From contig NZ_QUCY01000034.1 in assembly GCF_003474385.1 (NCBI RefSeq), positions 1 through 20,012 on the forward strand: DNA of 20,012 nucleotides, given 5' to 3'. Of the stretch, positions 7,059-13,602 are shown one piece after another. Below the pieces are notes generated by a model. That model had not been told where the DNA came from. It was given only the letters and a program-made list of their open reading frames with translations, and did no database searches. The position numbers and the translations under genes are program-made. Every line of letters begins with the position of its first letter. The stretch's first letter is position 1. The DNA comes from Senegalimassilia sp003474385. Lineage in GTDB: Bacteria > Actinomycetota > Coriobacteriia > Coriobacteriales > Eggerthellaceae.

Positions 7059-7364
7059 ATGGCGACATTGATCGGGTGGAACCTTACCACACTGCTCAGG
7101 GAACGGGGCATGAGCCAAAAGGAGCTTGCCGAAGCAGCAGCCCTCACCCCTGCCTCGGTGAGCAGGTACGTCAACGGCGAGAGGTTGCCGTGGCCGGCCA
7201 CGATTGCCGCGATGTCGCGCGCCCTCGGGGTGGAACCGTCGGACGTCATCGGAACCTCCTGCGACCGGGAGCTGGACGAGGCCGTGCGCCTCGTGGCCCG
7301 CAATGCGGACTGCCTCACGGAAGCACAGCGCGCCGAGCCTATCGCCGCGCTCGCGAAGCGCTAG
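7059..7364 (+). CDS. XRE-family helix-turn-helix regulator
   Basis: A 101-aa protein with an HTH_3/XRE domain at about residues 7-62: LTTLLRERGMSQKELAEAAALTPASVSRYVNGERLPWPATIAAMSRALGVEPSDVIG. The SQKELAEAAAL helix, VSRYVNGER recognition helix and the final ALGVEPSDV are classic for this family. The C-terminal 35 residues are charged with no recognised domain. AGGAGGGAG (7045-7053) lies just before the ATG at 7059. The inverted repeats at 7006-7037 suggest autoregulation. It sits between the CRISPR array and the putative element and could belong to either; it is not a known cas gene. Confidence 0.88.
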   Translation: MATLIGWNLTTLLRERGMSQKELAEAAALTPASVSRYVNGERLPWPATIAAMSRALGVEPSDVIGTSCDRELDEAVRLVARNADCLTEAQRAEPIAALAKR

Positions 7365-7436
7365 GGGGATCGGTGGACGGCCGGTGTCGACTCGCTTAAA
7401 TCGGGTATGACGCGACTGCATCTAACCGGAGTCGGG

Positions 7437-7538
7437 TAGAATGGCAACAGGAAACGACGCATCCCGTGTAAGTATCGAGAGCGTGGGCGGCCTAGTTTTC
7501 TGGTTTGGTTAGATGCCCGGGCTCCACCCCGGGCATCT
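7437..7538 (+). ncRNA. Candidate structured RNA unit A (tandem copy 1)
   Basis: The unit begins with TAGAAT (7437-7442, -10-like), has a possible stem ACGC (7457-7460)/GCGT (7481-7484), then a 23-nt block from GGGCG (7485) to GGTTTG (7507) that matches unit B at 17 of 23 positions. It ends in a perfect 11-bp hairpin AGATGCCCGGG (7511-7521)/CCCGGGCATCT (7528-7538). The hairpin lacks a T run, so transcripts could read into unit B. No protein-coding frame is evident. I do not recognise an established RNA family. Confidence 0.45.
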
Positions 7539-7562
7539 ATGTATCAATCTGGGTTCATCGGA

Positions 7563-7667
7563 TAGAATCGCAGGTGAAGGAAGCGGATTCCGCGCAGGTG
7601 GCTAACCGATTACGCGGGCGATGCAGATTTCAGGTTTGAAGGCCGGGCTGCAACCCCGGCCTTTTTT
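7563..7667 (+). ncRNA. Candidate structured RNA unit B (tandem copy 2) with terminator
   Basis: Same order and spacing as unit A: TAGAAT (7563-7568), stem CCGCG (7590-7594)/CGCGG (7613-7617), conserved block GGGCG (7616) to GGTTTG (7638), and a hairpin AAGGCCGGG (7639-7647)/CCCGGCCTT (7655-7663). Here the hairpin runs into six T (7662-7667), a good Rho-independent terminator. The internal stems of A and B differ in sequence but both pair, which is the pattern expected of a conserved RNA fold. Confidence 0.5.
7639..7667 (+). terminator. Rho-independent terminator at the end of RNA unit B
   Basis: 9-bp GC-rich stem AAGGCCGGG/CCCGGCCTT with 7-nt loop, then TTTTTT at 7662-7667. Confidence 0.8.
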
Positions 7668-8167
7668 CTACTTCAATTCCGACGCGCGCCTGCACTTGAG
7701 GTGCGTCGCCTCTTCAAATTCCAGCCAATCAAATATGGGCATCCACCTGCTACGTTGGGACGATTAACGACGATCCGTTGGGACGATTGTCGGCAGCCCG
7801 TAAGCATGGCATCCGGGTACATATCGCCCATGGCCCTCTTGCGGATGAGTGGATGGCCGCCCTGCCGGTTTCGGCAGGGCGGCGCTTGCTATCGGAGATG
7901 TTTTTGCAGGAAAGGGAGGGGGCCGTTTACGCCCGGCCCCGGGGCGTCGCACCTGCGTTGCCCGCGTTCCGAAAGCGTGACTACCTGAGGATCGGGTTCC
8001 GCTTGCCATCGATTCTACCCCGCGGCGCGGCGTTCTATCCGTCCGCCCTATTTCTCCATATCCGGTCGTGAGGATGCAAGGTTTTTGCGGGCCGAGCGCA
8101 TCTTTTGGACGATTGCGGGGTATACCTCCTGCTGTATCTGAAGGATCTCCGGAAAGCGGGAGCACCT
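7668..8167. other. 500-bp mostly non-coding region with direct repeats and a strong hairpin
   Basis: CGTTGGGACGATT occurs at 7753-7765 and 7776-7788 (23-bp offset), with a partial third copy TTTTGGACGATTG at 8103-8115. A 12-bp hairpin GCCGCCCTGCCG-GTTT-CGGCAGGGCGGC lies at 7856-7883 with no T run. An open frame at 7778-8071 (97 codons, TTG start, no ribosome binding site) has weaker third-position GC than its neighbours, and the hairpin lies inside it; I do not call it. This stretch could hold an element end, an origin or a regulatory region, but no attachment site could be proven. Confidence 0.4.
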
Positions 8168-8233
8168 ATGAAGCCGACTATCGATCCTGCCGGCGGACGC
8201 TCCGCCCATATGCACGGCATGGGGGCGGTGTAG
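8168..8233 (+). other. 21-codon ORF ending in an in-frame amber codon directly before the next ORF
   Basis: ATG 8168 is preceded by GGGAG (8157-8161) at good spacing and reads MKPTIDPAGGRSAHMHGMGAV before TAG (8231-8233). The downstream ORF begins with TTG at 8234 in the same frame, with no base between. It is either a coupled leader peptide or the true N-terminus of the downstream protein cut off by an amber mutation or sequencing error. Confidence 0.45.
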
Positions 8234-8527
8234 TTGTTCGGATGGGAGTGCGACCCCTCAAGGGACGGGCGGCTGACAATCGCCGAGTACCGTGAGCAGT
8301 TCCGGGACAAGGTCGGCCGCCGGGCGACCATCTCGGGGCACATGGGCTTGAAACGCGGCACCGCAGCGAATCTCGCGAAGGTGCGCTGCACGCTCGCGCA
8401 GGTGTTCGACAGCTTCGCGATCTTCACCGTGGACGACGGCAGGCACAGGCAGCCGGGACGCCGCCGGACCTTGTGCGTCGATTTCGCCTCGGTCCATTCC
8501 GGCGACACCGTAGTCGAATGGCTCTAG
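8234..8527 (+). CDS. Small hypothetical protein of the mobile element
   Basis: A 97-aa frame from TTG 8234: FGWECDPSRDGRLTIAEYREQFRDKVGRRATISGHMGLKRGTAANLAKVRC and ending ASVHSGDTVVEWL. I do not recognise the family. The sequence is plausible as a compact globular protein, basic in the middle, and third-position GC is high. GGCGGTG (8224-8230) resembles a Shine-Dalgarno sequence with one mismatch, but the in-frame ATG at 8168 has a better one. A start at ATG 8342 would lose a third of the protein. It precedes mIHF by 43 bp on the same strand, so both may be co-transcribed. Confidence 0.55.
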   Translation: MFGWECDPSRDGRLTIAEYREQFRDKVGRRATISGHMGLKRGTAANLAKVRCTLAQVFDSFAIFTVDDGRHRQPGRRRTLCVDFASVHSGDTVVEWL

Positions 8528-8570
8528 GCGGCACGCGGCCGCGGGGCCGCAGGACTGAAAGGAAACGACC

Positions 8571-8900
8571 ATGACCGAGAAGAAGGCCGCCTTCGGGAAC
8601 AACTTCACCCCCGAGCAGCGGGCCGCCGCGCTGAAGCGCGCCGCCGAGCTGCGCGCCGCGCGCGCCGAGTACCTTGGCCGCGTCAAGTCGGGCGAGGTGG
8701 GCATCGCGGCCGCCCTGGCCGAGGGCAAGGAAAACCCCGTCGTCGGGCGCATCAAGGCAAAGCGGCTGCTCATGGCCCTGCCGGGCGTCGGCGCGGCGAA
8801 GGCGCAAAGCGCCATGACCGCGATCGGCATCGCGGAGTCCCGCCGCGTCGCGGGCATCGGGCAGCGACAGGCCGAAAAGCTCATCGAACTTTTCGGGTAG
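8571..8900 (+). CDS. Actinobacterial integration host factor (mIHF-like DNA-binding protein)
   Basis: A 109-aa protein whose text follows actinobacterial mIHF closely: FTPEQRAAALKRAAELRAARAEYLGRVKSGEVGIAAAL, ENPVVGRIKAKRLLMALPGVGAAKAQSAMTAIGIAESRRVAGIGQRQAEKLIELFG. The LPGVG...A helix-two-turn-helix and GIAESRRV.G(I/L)G stretch are the DNA-contacting signature of the family. mIHF bends DNA, organises the nucleoid and assists site-specific recombination such as phage L5 integration. It is not related to the proteobacterial IHF alpha/beta pair. GAAAGGAAA before the ATG supports the start. Placed among element genes, it is probably an element-borne paralogue of the chromosomal copy. Confidence 0.9.
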   Translation: MTEKKAAFGNNFTPEQRAAALKRAAELRAARAEYLGRVKSGEVGIAAALAEGKENPVVGRIKAKRLLMALPGVGAAKAQSAMTAIGIAESRRVAGIGQRQAEKLIELFG

Positions 8901-9118
8901 ATGCGCACGCTGTGTTGCCCCAAGGGGCAATGAGAAACCATATGCGAAACCCCGGAGCCGTCGCCCATCTGGCGGCGGCTCTTCCCTTTCGTGTTCCAGG
9001 ACGTCGAGGGTGCGCCGTGGCGCTTCCCGTTCGGGAAACATGGACAAGTGCGGGTGCGGTCGGGGCCCAGCGCGGATAGCATCGAGGGCGAGTATACCCG
9101 CGGTGCCGGAGGCGCCCG
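8901..9118. promoter_or_regulatory. Intergenic region with hairpins and a 20-bp element repeated at 13508
   Basis: Contains the near-perfect palindrome TTGCCCCAAGGGGCAA (8915-8930), a hairpin GAGCCGTCGCC (8955-8965)/GGCGGCGGCTC (8971-8981) with one mismatch and followed by TTCCCTTTC, which may terminate mIHF transcription, and GGCGCTTCCCGTTCGGGAAA (9019-9038), identical to 13508-13527. The last one lies 80 bp before the next start codon. Confidence 0.5.
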
Positions 9119-10264
9119 ATGAAAGGACCGACCGCCATGTTGTGGAACTACGACGTCAGCGACAAGGAAGAAGCGGAGCGCATGGCCTCGCTCTACGGCG
9201 AGGTCGGCACGCGCGTCGTTGAGCCCGGAACGGAAACCGAAACCGGCCGCAACCTCGTCCGACGTTGCGGCAACGAACTCGGCATCGCCACCTGGGAGGC
9301 GTACGACTTCGATCCGGACACCTGGACGTGCGAAACCTTCTCTAACCGCGAAGCGGCCGAACTCTGGCTTTCCGGGTCCCTTTACTTGGACGAGTGTGTA
9401 GAGCTGGACCGTCAGCTCACCCAGTCCGTCAAACGCATGGCCGCACTTGCTGCCAACATGTCCGGTGGGCGATGGACCGCCGGGATCCAGGAATATAGGG
9501 ACGGGCGCAAGTCGCTGTCCTTCCAGCTCTCCGACGAAACGGGCTTCTTCCTGATCACCTCCCCCATTTGCAAGGCATCCGAGCTTGCCCTGGGGGTGGT
9601 CCGCGACCGCGTGCGCGAGGAGCTGGCCGACCTCGACCCGTATCGCGAGGCGCTGGAGGCGTGCCGCCGCGCCGAGGACAGCTCTATCGCGCTCGACAAG
9701 CTCGCGTTCTACGAAAAGCTCAAGGACTTGGACATGCCGGTGCTCCTCGGGGCGCTCGCCGTCGCTACCGAGCAGAACCAGCGCGCGCTCGGGCGCCTGC
9801 TCGCGGATACGAAGTTCGTAGACATGTTCAAGCTGCCGGAGGCCATCAACCCCAGGGAGGCCGCCTACGCCGAGGCAAAGGGTAAGCTCAGGGAGTGGAA
9901 GGAGGGCGGCCACGGCGACGGCATGTGTTATTCCGACGCCGCCGCCTCCTATCTCGATGACTACTACGAGCTGGCCGATGAGGTCGAGCGCTCCCTTCTG
10001 AGCGGCATCGACGAATTGATCGCCATGGACCTCGTCGACGAGACGGGCATCTACGAGAATCCCGCCGCGGCAATCGGCACCATGTTCGCCGAGGCCGCGC
10101 TTGAGCATGCGCGCGCCGATGCCGAGTACTTCGACGAAGACTTCCGCATGCGTGCAACGGAGGGCATCGACATGTGGACTGCCGCCCGCGAAATCGCCAA
10201 GTCGGTCCCGGAGGCCAAACCCGCCGAAGAGGAGCCCGCGCAGACGCACGGGCCCAAGCACTAG
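9119..10264 (+). CDS. Hypothetical protein of the mobile element (381 aa)
   Basis: Function not recognised. The protein is acidic, predicted mostly helical after about residue 90, with no signal peptide or membrane segment. The N-terminal part (MLWNYDVSDKEEAERMASLYGEVGTRVVEPG) looks like an alpha/beta fold. A central helical stretch includes LDMPVLLGALAVATEQNQRALGRLLADTKFVDMF, and the tail is low-complexity (EAKPAEEEPAQTHGPKH). GGAGG (9108-9112) supports ATG 9119; an alternative ATG 9137 has AAAGGA before it. It is followed 15 bp later by another unknown gene in the same direction, so they are probably one operon. Very high third-position GC matches the helicase gene downstream, so it looks like native element backbone. 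Confidence 0.8.
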   Translation: MKGPTAMLWNYDVSDKEEAERMASLYGEVGTRVVEPGTETETGRNLVRRCGNELGIATWEAYDFDPDTWTCETFSNREAAELWLSGSLYLDECVELDRQLTQSVKRMAALAANMSGGRWTAGIQEYRDGRKSLSFQLSDETGFFLITSPICKASELALGVVRDRVREELADLDPYREALEACRRAEDSSIALDKLAFYEKLKDLDMPVLLGALAVATEQNQRALGRLLADTKFVDMFKLPEAINPREAAYAEAKGKLREWKEGGHGDGMCYSDAAASYLDDYYELADEVERSLLSGIDELIAMDLVDETGIYENPAAAIGTMFAEAALEHARADAEYFDEDFRMRATEGIDMWTAAREIAKSVPEAKPAEEEPAQTHGPKH

Positions 10265-10279
10265 ATTCCCGGAGCAATC

Positions 10280-11404
10280 ATGACCAGAAAACACGCAATC
10301 ATGACGAACGGCGGGGATATCTGCCTCGCCTTCCAGTCCGAGCACGGCGGCTTCGATTGCAGCGAGGCCTTCATCGACCGCGCCTCGGGCGCGCTCATCT
10401 GCAACGACGGCACGCTGGAGGGCCTGGGCGAGGGCGTCGCCGACGCGGCCATCTACCCCAGCGCCGAGATCTTCGCCGGCGCGCGCCTGCTCGGGCTCGA
10501 CCGCGTCGCCGAGGGCTACGCAGACGGGCGCGACGCGTTCGCGATCGACGCCGCGGCGAAGTCCGTGGCGGAATCGGTGCGCCGCAACTGCATCGAGTTC
10601 GGCGGGGCCGGCGCCTCGCTGATGGATTTCGCGGGCCACCCGTTCGCCGCCTCGCAGTGGATCGGCGAGAACTTCAAGACCTCGGTCAGCGAGGTCGACG
10701 CCCGCCGCCTCGTGCAGGACCTCACCCTCATCGACGTCGCGAGGCTCGATCGAACACGTCCCCTCATCGAGGGCATGGGCGCGCAGGCGCAGGAGGGCAT
10801 CCTGGCGTTCCTAGACGAGATGGAGGGGCTTCGCGCCTCGTCGGTCGACGTGGTGCTTTTCGACCGGTTGATGGTCGACGATTTCAACGTCATGCGCACG
10901 CTCGGAGGCGACAGGTCCCGCGAGCTCGGCACCGCCACGGTCCACGGGCGCGACATCGAGATCTCCTGCACGCTCGCCGACGGTTTCCTCGCGACCGCGA
11001 GACCGCAGGCCGGAACCGTCCTCACGTTCAGCTCGAGGCGCCGAGGCTGGCACGGCTTCCAGTTCTCCCCCCTCTCGTTCGGTGGCTCCATCGTCTCCAT
11101 CCGCCACGACATGCCGGACGCACGGCTCGCCCGCGACTTCGACCTCGCGCTGCTTTCCGCCGAGGCGGAGACCGCCATGCGAGAGCTCGATGTCCCCGTC
11201 CCGACGGCCCTCAGGTACGTCAAGGAACAGTGCGAGAGGGTTTCCGTGCACTGCGACGAGATCGAGGCGAAGATCGGCGCGGTCGTTGAGGCCGTGGCGC
11301 CGCCTGCCTCGAAGGGCGTGAGCCCCGCGTCCATGGCAGCTGCCGCCAAGGCGGCGGCGCAGGCCGGCGAGACCGGAAGCGCTGATATCAAGGTACACAG
11401 ATAG
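10280..11404 (+). CDS. Hypothetical protein of the mobile element (374 aa)
   Basis: Function not recognised. No signal peptide, membrane helix or known catalytic motif is apparent. The segment from about residue 205 (VMRTLGGDRSRELGTATVHGRDIEISCTLADGFLATARPQAGTVLTFSSRRRGWHGFQF) looks beta-rich, flanked by helical regions, with an alanine-rich C-terminus. CCGGAG (10268-10273) lies before ATG 10280; a second in-frame ATG is at 10301. It sits 15 bp behind the preceding gene and 15 bp ahead of the next, indicating one transcription unit. Composition matches its neighbours. Confidence 0.8.
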   Translation: MTRKHAIMTNGGDICLAFQSEHGGFDCSEAFIDRASGALICNDGTLEGLGEGVADAAIYPSAEIFAGARLLGLDRVAEGYADGRDAFAIDAAAKSVAESVRRNCIEFGGAGASLMDFAGHPFAASQWIGENFKTSVSEVDARRLVQDLTLIDVARLDRTRPLIEGMGAQAQEGILAFLDEMEGLRASSVDVVLFDRLMVDDFNVMRTLGGDRSRELGTATVHGRDIEISCTLADGFLATARPQAGTVLTFSSRRRGWHGFQFSPLSFGGSIVSIRHDMPDARLARDFDLALLSAEAETAMRELDVPVPTALRYVKEQCERVSVHCDEIEAKIGAVVEAVAPPASKGVSPASMAAAAKAAAQAGETGSADIKVHR

Positions 11405-11419
11405 AAAGAGGTATGTGTG

Positions 11420-11989
11420 ATGGCTTTCAATGTAAGGCAGATGCCGGCTGACCGGGCCGCCGCGCTCATCGGGGAAGACGACGTCGCGGTCTTCTCGCAG
11501 AGGCTCGAGACCATGGCGGCGACGTCACAGTTCGATCTGGAGGAACCCGATTCGACCCGGCTCACGTTCCTGTTCGAGGTCGGAAAGGACGATCTCTTAC
11601 GTGAGGGGAAGTGGCTCGACGGAGTCGATTACATGTCCGATCTCGTCTTCGAGACCCCGCGCGACCTAGCCGGCAAGGTCTTCAAGAGATTCGAGACGTT
11701 CGCGGATGACGACCATACTCCATCGGAAGCCCTCGCCGACGTCCGCTGGGGCTTCGCGAGGTTCGGCGGCACCTGCACGGTCCTCAGCGGGCTCAGTGAG
11801 AAGGAGGCCTTGGATATGGAAAAGAAGGGCGATGTGGGCGCGAATACCCCCAATAGGAAACCCGGTGCGGAGCAACGCCCGGAAGCTTCGGCGGAAAGTC
11901 CGGTCGACCTAGCGCATAGGGCGGCGGCTGCCGCACGGCGCAGCCATGTCCAGATGGAAGATGCCGCCACGCATCTCGCGCGCCACTGA
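11420..11989 (+). CDS. Hypothetical protein of the mobile element (189 aa)
   Basis: Function not recognised. N-terminal two thirds (MAFNVRQMPADRAAALIGEDDVAVFSQRLETMA ... LTFLFEVGKDDLLREGKWLDGVDYMSDLVFETPRDLAGKVFKRF) look globular and acidic. The last 60 residues are low-complexity and charged, probably disordered. AAAGAGG (11405-11411) is correctly spaced for ATG 11420 and not for the overlapping GTG 11417. It is third in the operon with the two preceding genes. Third-position GC is slightly lower than in the two genes before it. Confidence 0.75.
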   Translation: MAFNVRQMPADRAAALIGEDDVAVFSQRLETMAATSQFDLEEPDSTRLTFLFEVGKDDLLREGKWLDGVDYMSDLVFETPRDLAGKVFKRFETFADDDHTPSEALADVRWGFARFGGTCTVLSGLSEKEALDMEKKGDVGANTPNRKPGAEQRPEASAESPVDLAHRAAAAARRSHVQMEDAATHLARH

Positions 11990-12099
11990 TCTCCGGAAGT
12001 CCGAATGTTCCTGCATGCAGTAAAGAAACCGGCCGGGGAGGCCCGGGCCGGCGCCGGCGAGGAGGGAGAGCGCATCGCCAGAACGAAAGGCGGATTCCT
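11990..12099. other. Short gap between convergent genes with a GC-rich hairpin
   Basis: CGAAAGGCGG (12084-12093) pairs with CCGCCTTTCG (12108-12117) over 10 bp; the right arm lies in the last codons of the reverse-strand gene. There is no T run on the + strand. It may end transcription between the two convergent units. Confidence 0.35.
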
Positions 12100-13332
12100 C
12101 TAGACTCCCGCCTTTCGGTTCGAATACTGCGTCCTACACGACGGGGAACAGAACTCGCGTCTCTTCCCCCTGGTTTTAACCAAAATGCCGTTCCCGCAAT
12201 TTTTGCACGTCGCGGGGACACAGCCGTATCGGTAGAAGATTGCCCCAAACATCGCCGCCGCCGTCGAGTGGAAATGGTATCTGGGTGCCGGTTCATCATC
12301 GAAAATCGAAGGTTCGCCTACAGACCAGCCAAGCGGATTGCCGTCCTTCGTCGTCAGCCCTGCCAGCATTTTGGCAACAGACTCAACGAAGGAAATCGCC
12401 TCGTCTCTCTGGGTGCCCCCGTCATCGATACCGAGATACAACTGGGTCTTCTCGACCTCCGGCTTCCAGCCGATGTCGAAGAACGGCGCGCCCTCGCCGG
12501 TCTTTATCTGATCGGTTATCAGGACCGCGTTGGGAACCGATCCGAAAAGAACCTTGCCCTTCTTCGGCCTCAGGTCGAGAATTCGCGTCTCCAACGGGTT
12601 GATGACCATATAGCTGAAGACGTTCTCGAACCACTTCGACGAGTAGTTGAGAGTCATGTCGAAAGACGAGTTATGCTGAAACGGCAAGACATAATAGGAG
12701 TCCTCGAGCTCCCCGGCGATGCGGGATCGGTGTATTTTGTCGAAGTGCCTGAAACCGCTTCTCTCGAGTACGTCACCGCATCCGGACCTGATGTTCGCCG
12801 TCAGCCTCAGTATCAACGACCCGAGGTTTCGGCACAGCACGATATCCTCCAGGGGCTCGACCACGACAGTGCATCCGGGATCGGCCTCTCGCCACCTTCT
12901 CAGCTCGGCAAGGCCATCGGATTCGATAAGGCCGTACCTTTCGATATCGTGCGAGACGGAGGCCCGAGACGGATAAAGAGACGAGGCGCTGCCCGTCGCA
13001 GACATCCCCTCAAGGCACAGCTGGAGATAGAGGAAGCCTTCGTCGCAACGCGTGAAACCACGCTCGCCGCCGATGGACTCCTCCACGACCTCGATGGCCT
13101 CGTTGATGGACAACCGCCTGTTCTCCTCTTTATAGATACTGCGATCGATGAGGGGACCGGACTCCGAAATTGCCGTGACGAGCTCGTCAAGAGTGCCCCA
13201 GCGAAGCAAGTGCTCGGCCAGATCGAAGTCCATAGGCGCTGTCGCCGGTACCGGATTGTCGGACCCGATTACCTCGAACAGCGAATGGAAGCCAGTGTTT
13301 CGGTTCCTTGCGACGAATACGCTTCTGATCAT
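12100..13332 (-). CDS. Hypothetical protein with C-terminal CX2C...CX3C zinc-finger-like motif
   Basis: A 410-aa protein of unknown function. The end carries ATCKNCGNGILVKTRGKRREFCSPSCRTQYSNRK: C376, C379, C395 and C399 form CX2C-X15-CX3C, a small treble-clef or zinc-ribbon pattern like those at the C-termini of CGNR-type and related proteins. The rest (RNTGFHSLFEVIGSDNPVPATAPMDFDLAEHLLRWGTLDELV ... ) resembles large uncharacterised proteins with such tails, with no catalytic motif I can name. It is the only reverse-strand gene in the putative element, has clearly lower GC and less biased codons than both neighbours, and has no good ribosome binding site before ATG 13332. This suggests a separately acquired cargo gene. 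Confidence 0.8.
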   Translation of the reverse strand: MIRSVFVARNRNTGFHSLFEVIGSDNPVPATAPMDFDLAEHLLRWGTLDELVTAISESGPLIDRSIYKEENRRLSINEAIEVVEESIGGERGFTRCDEGFLYLQLCLEGMSATGSASSLYPSRASVSHDIERYGLIESDGLAELRRWREADPGCTVVVEPLEDIVLCRNLGSLILRLTANIRSGCGDVLERSGFRHFDKIHRSRIAGELEDSYYVLPFQHNSSFDMTLNYSSKWFENVFSYMVINPLETRILDLRPKKGKVLFGSVPNAVLITDQIKTGEGAPFFDIGWKPEVEKTQLYLGIDDGGTQRDEAISFVESVAKMLAGLTTKDGNPLGWSVGEPSIFDDEPAPRYHFHSTAAAMFGAIFYRYGCVPATCKNCGNGILVKTRGKRREFCSPSCRTQYSNRKAGV

Positions 13333-13602
13333 TTGCCAAACAACACCAACCTAGATAACTACTGTCCATAATCGCAATCGTACCCACGGCATAAAGTTAA
13401 TTTCAGGTCCGTGGTTAATTCCTTCCAACGTCAACCGTCAATATCTGAATACCCGGGATAGAGAACGACATCTGACGCCATGGCGCCGGCACGGGCTCTC
13501 CCGGGCCGGCGCTTCCCGTTCGGGAAAGCGCGTTGGCGGCGGCGGCCCATGGGGATACGGTATCCGAGATAACGCAAACCCGACCATGAAGGCGAGGCAC
13601 CG
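13333..13602. promoter_or_regulatory. Divergent intergenic region with stacked hairpins and the repeated 20-bp element
   Basis: A long hairpin GCGCCGGC (13483-13490)/GCCGGCGC (13505-13512), with CGGG/CCCG inside, abuts GGCGCTTCCCGTTCGGGAAA (13508-13527), which itself folds as TTCCCG-TT-CGGGAA and is identical to 9019-9038. GGATAC-G-GTATCC (13553-13565) is a further palindrome. The shared element lies 75 bp before the ATG at 13603. Confidence 0.5.

Noticed and set aside
7439..7456. GAATGGCAAC in RNA unit A is identical to the core of the CRISPR repeat and could be a second anti-repeat
   Set aside because: About one exact 10-base match to a 36-base repeat is expected by chance in 20 kb on two strands, and the region aligns with unit B, which lacks the match.
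7511..7538. AGATGCCCGGG...CCCGGGCATCT as part of a tRNA or attachment site
   Set aside because: No T-loop, anticodon arm or CCA-type end around it; it is a simple 11-bp hairpin like a terminator stem without U tract.
7778..8071. 97-codon frame (KHGIRVHIAHGPLADEWMAALPVSAGRRLL...)
   Set aside because: TTG start without ribosome binding site, weaker third-position GC than neighbours, and a 12-bp hairpin inside; I could not support it as a gene.
8258..10639. 793-codon open frame on the minus strand
   Set aside because: Antisense to mIHF and the unknown genes; no ribosome binding site or family motif, and the + strand genes have clear starts and composition.
12268..13371. 367-codon + strand frame opposite the zinc-finger gene
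   Set aside because: The minus frame has a coherent protein with a four-cysteine motif; the + frame has no motif or start signal.
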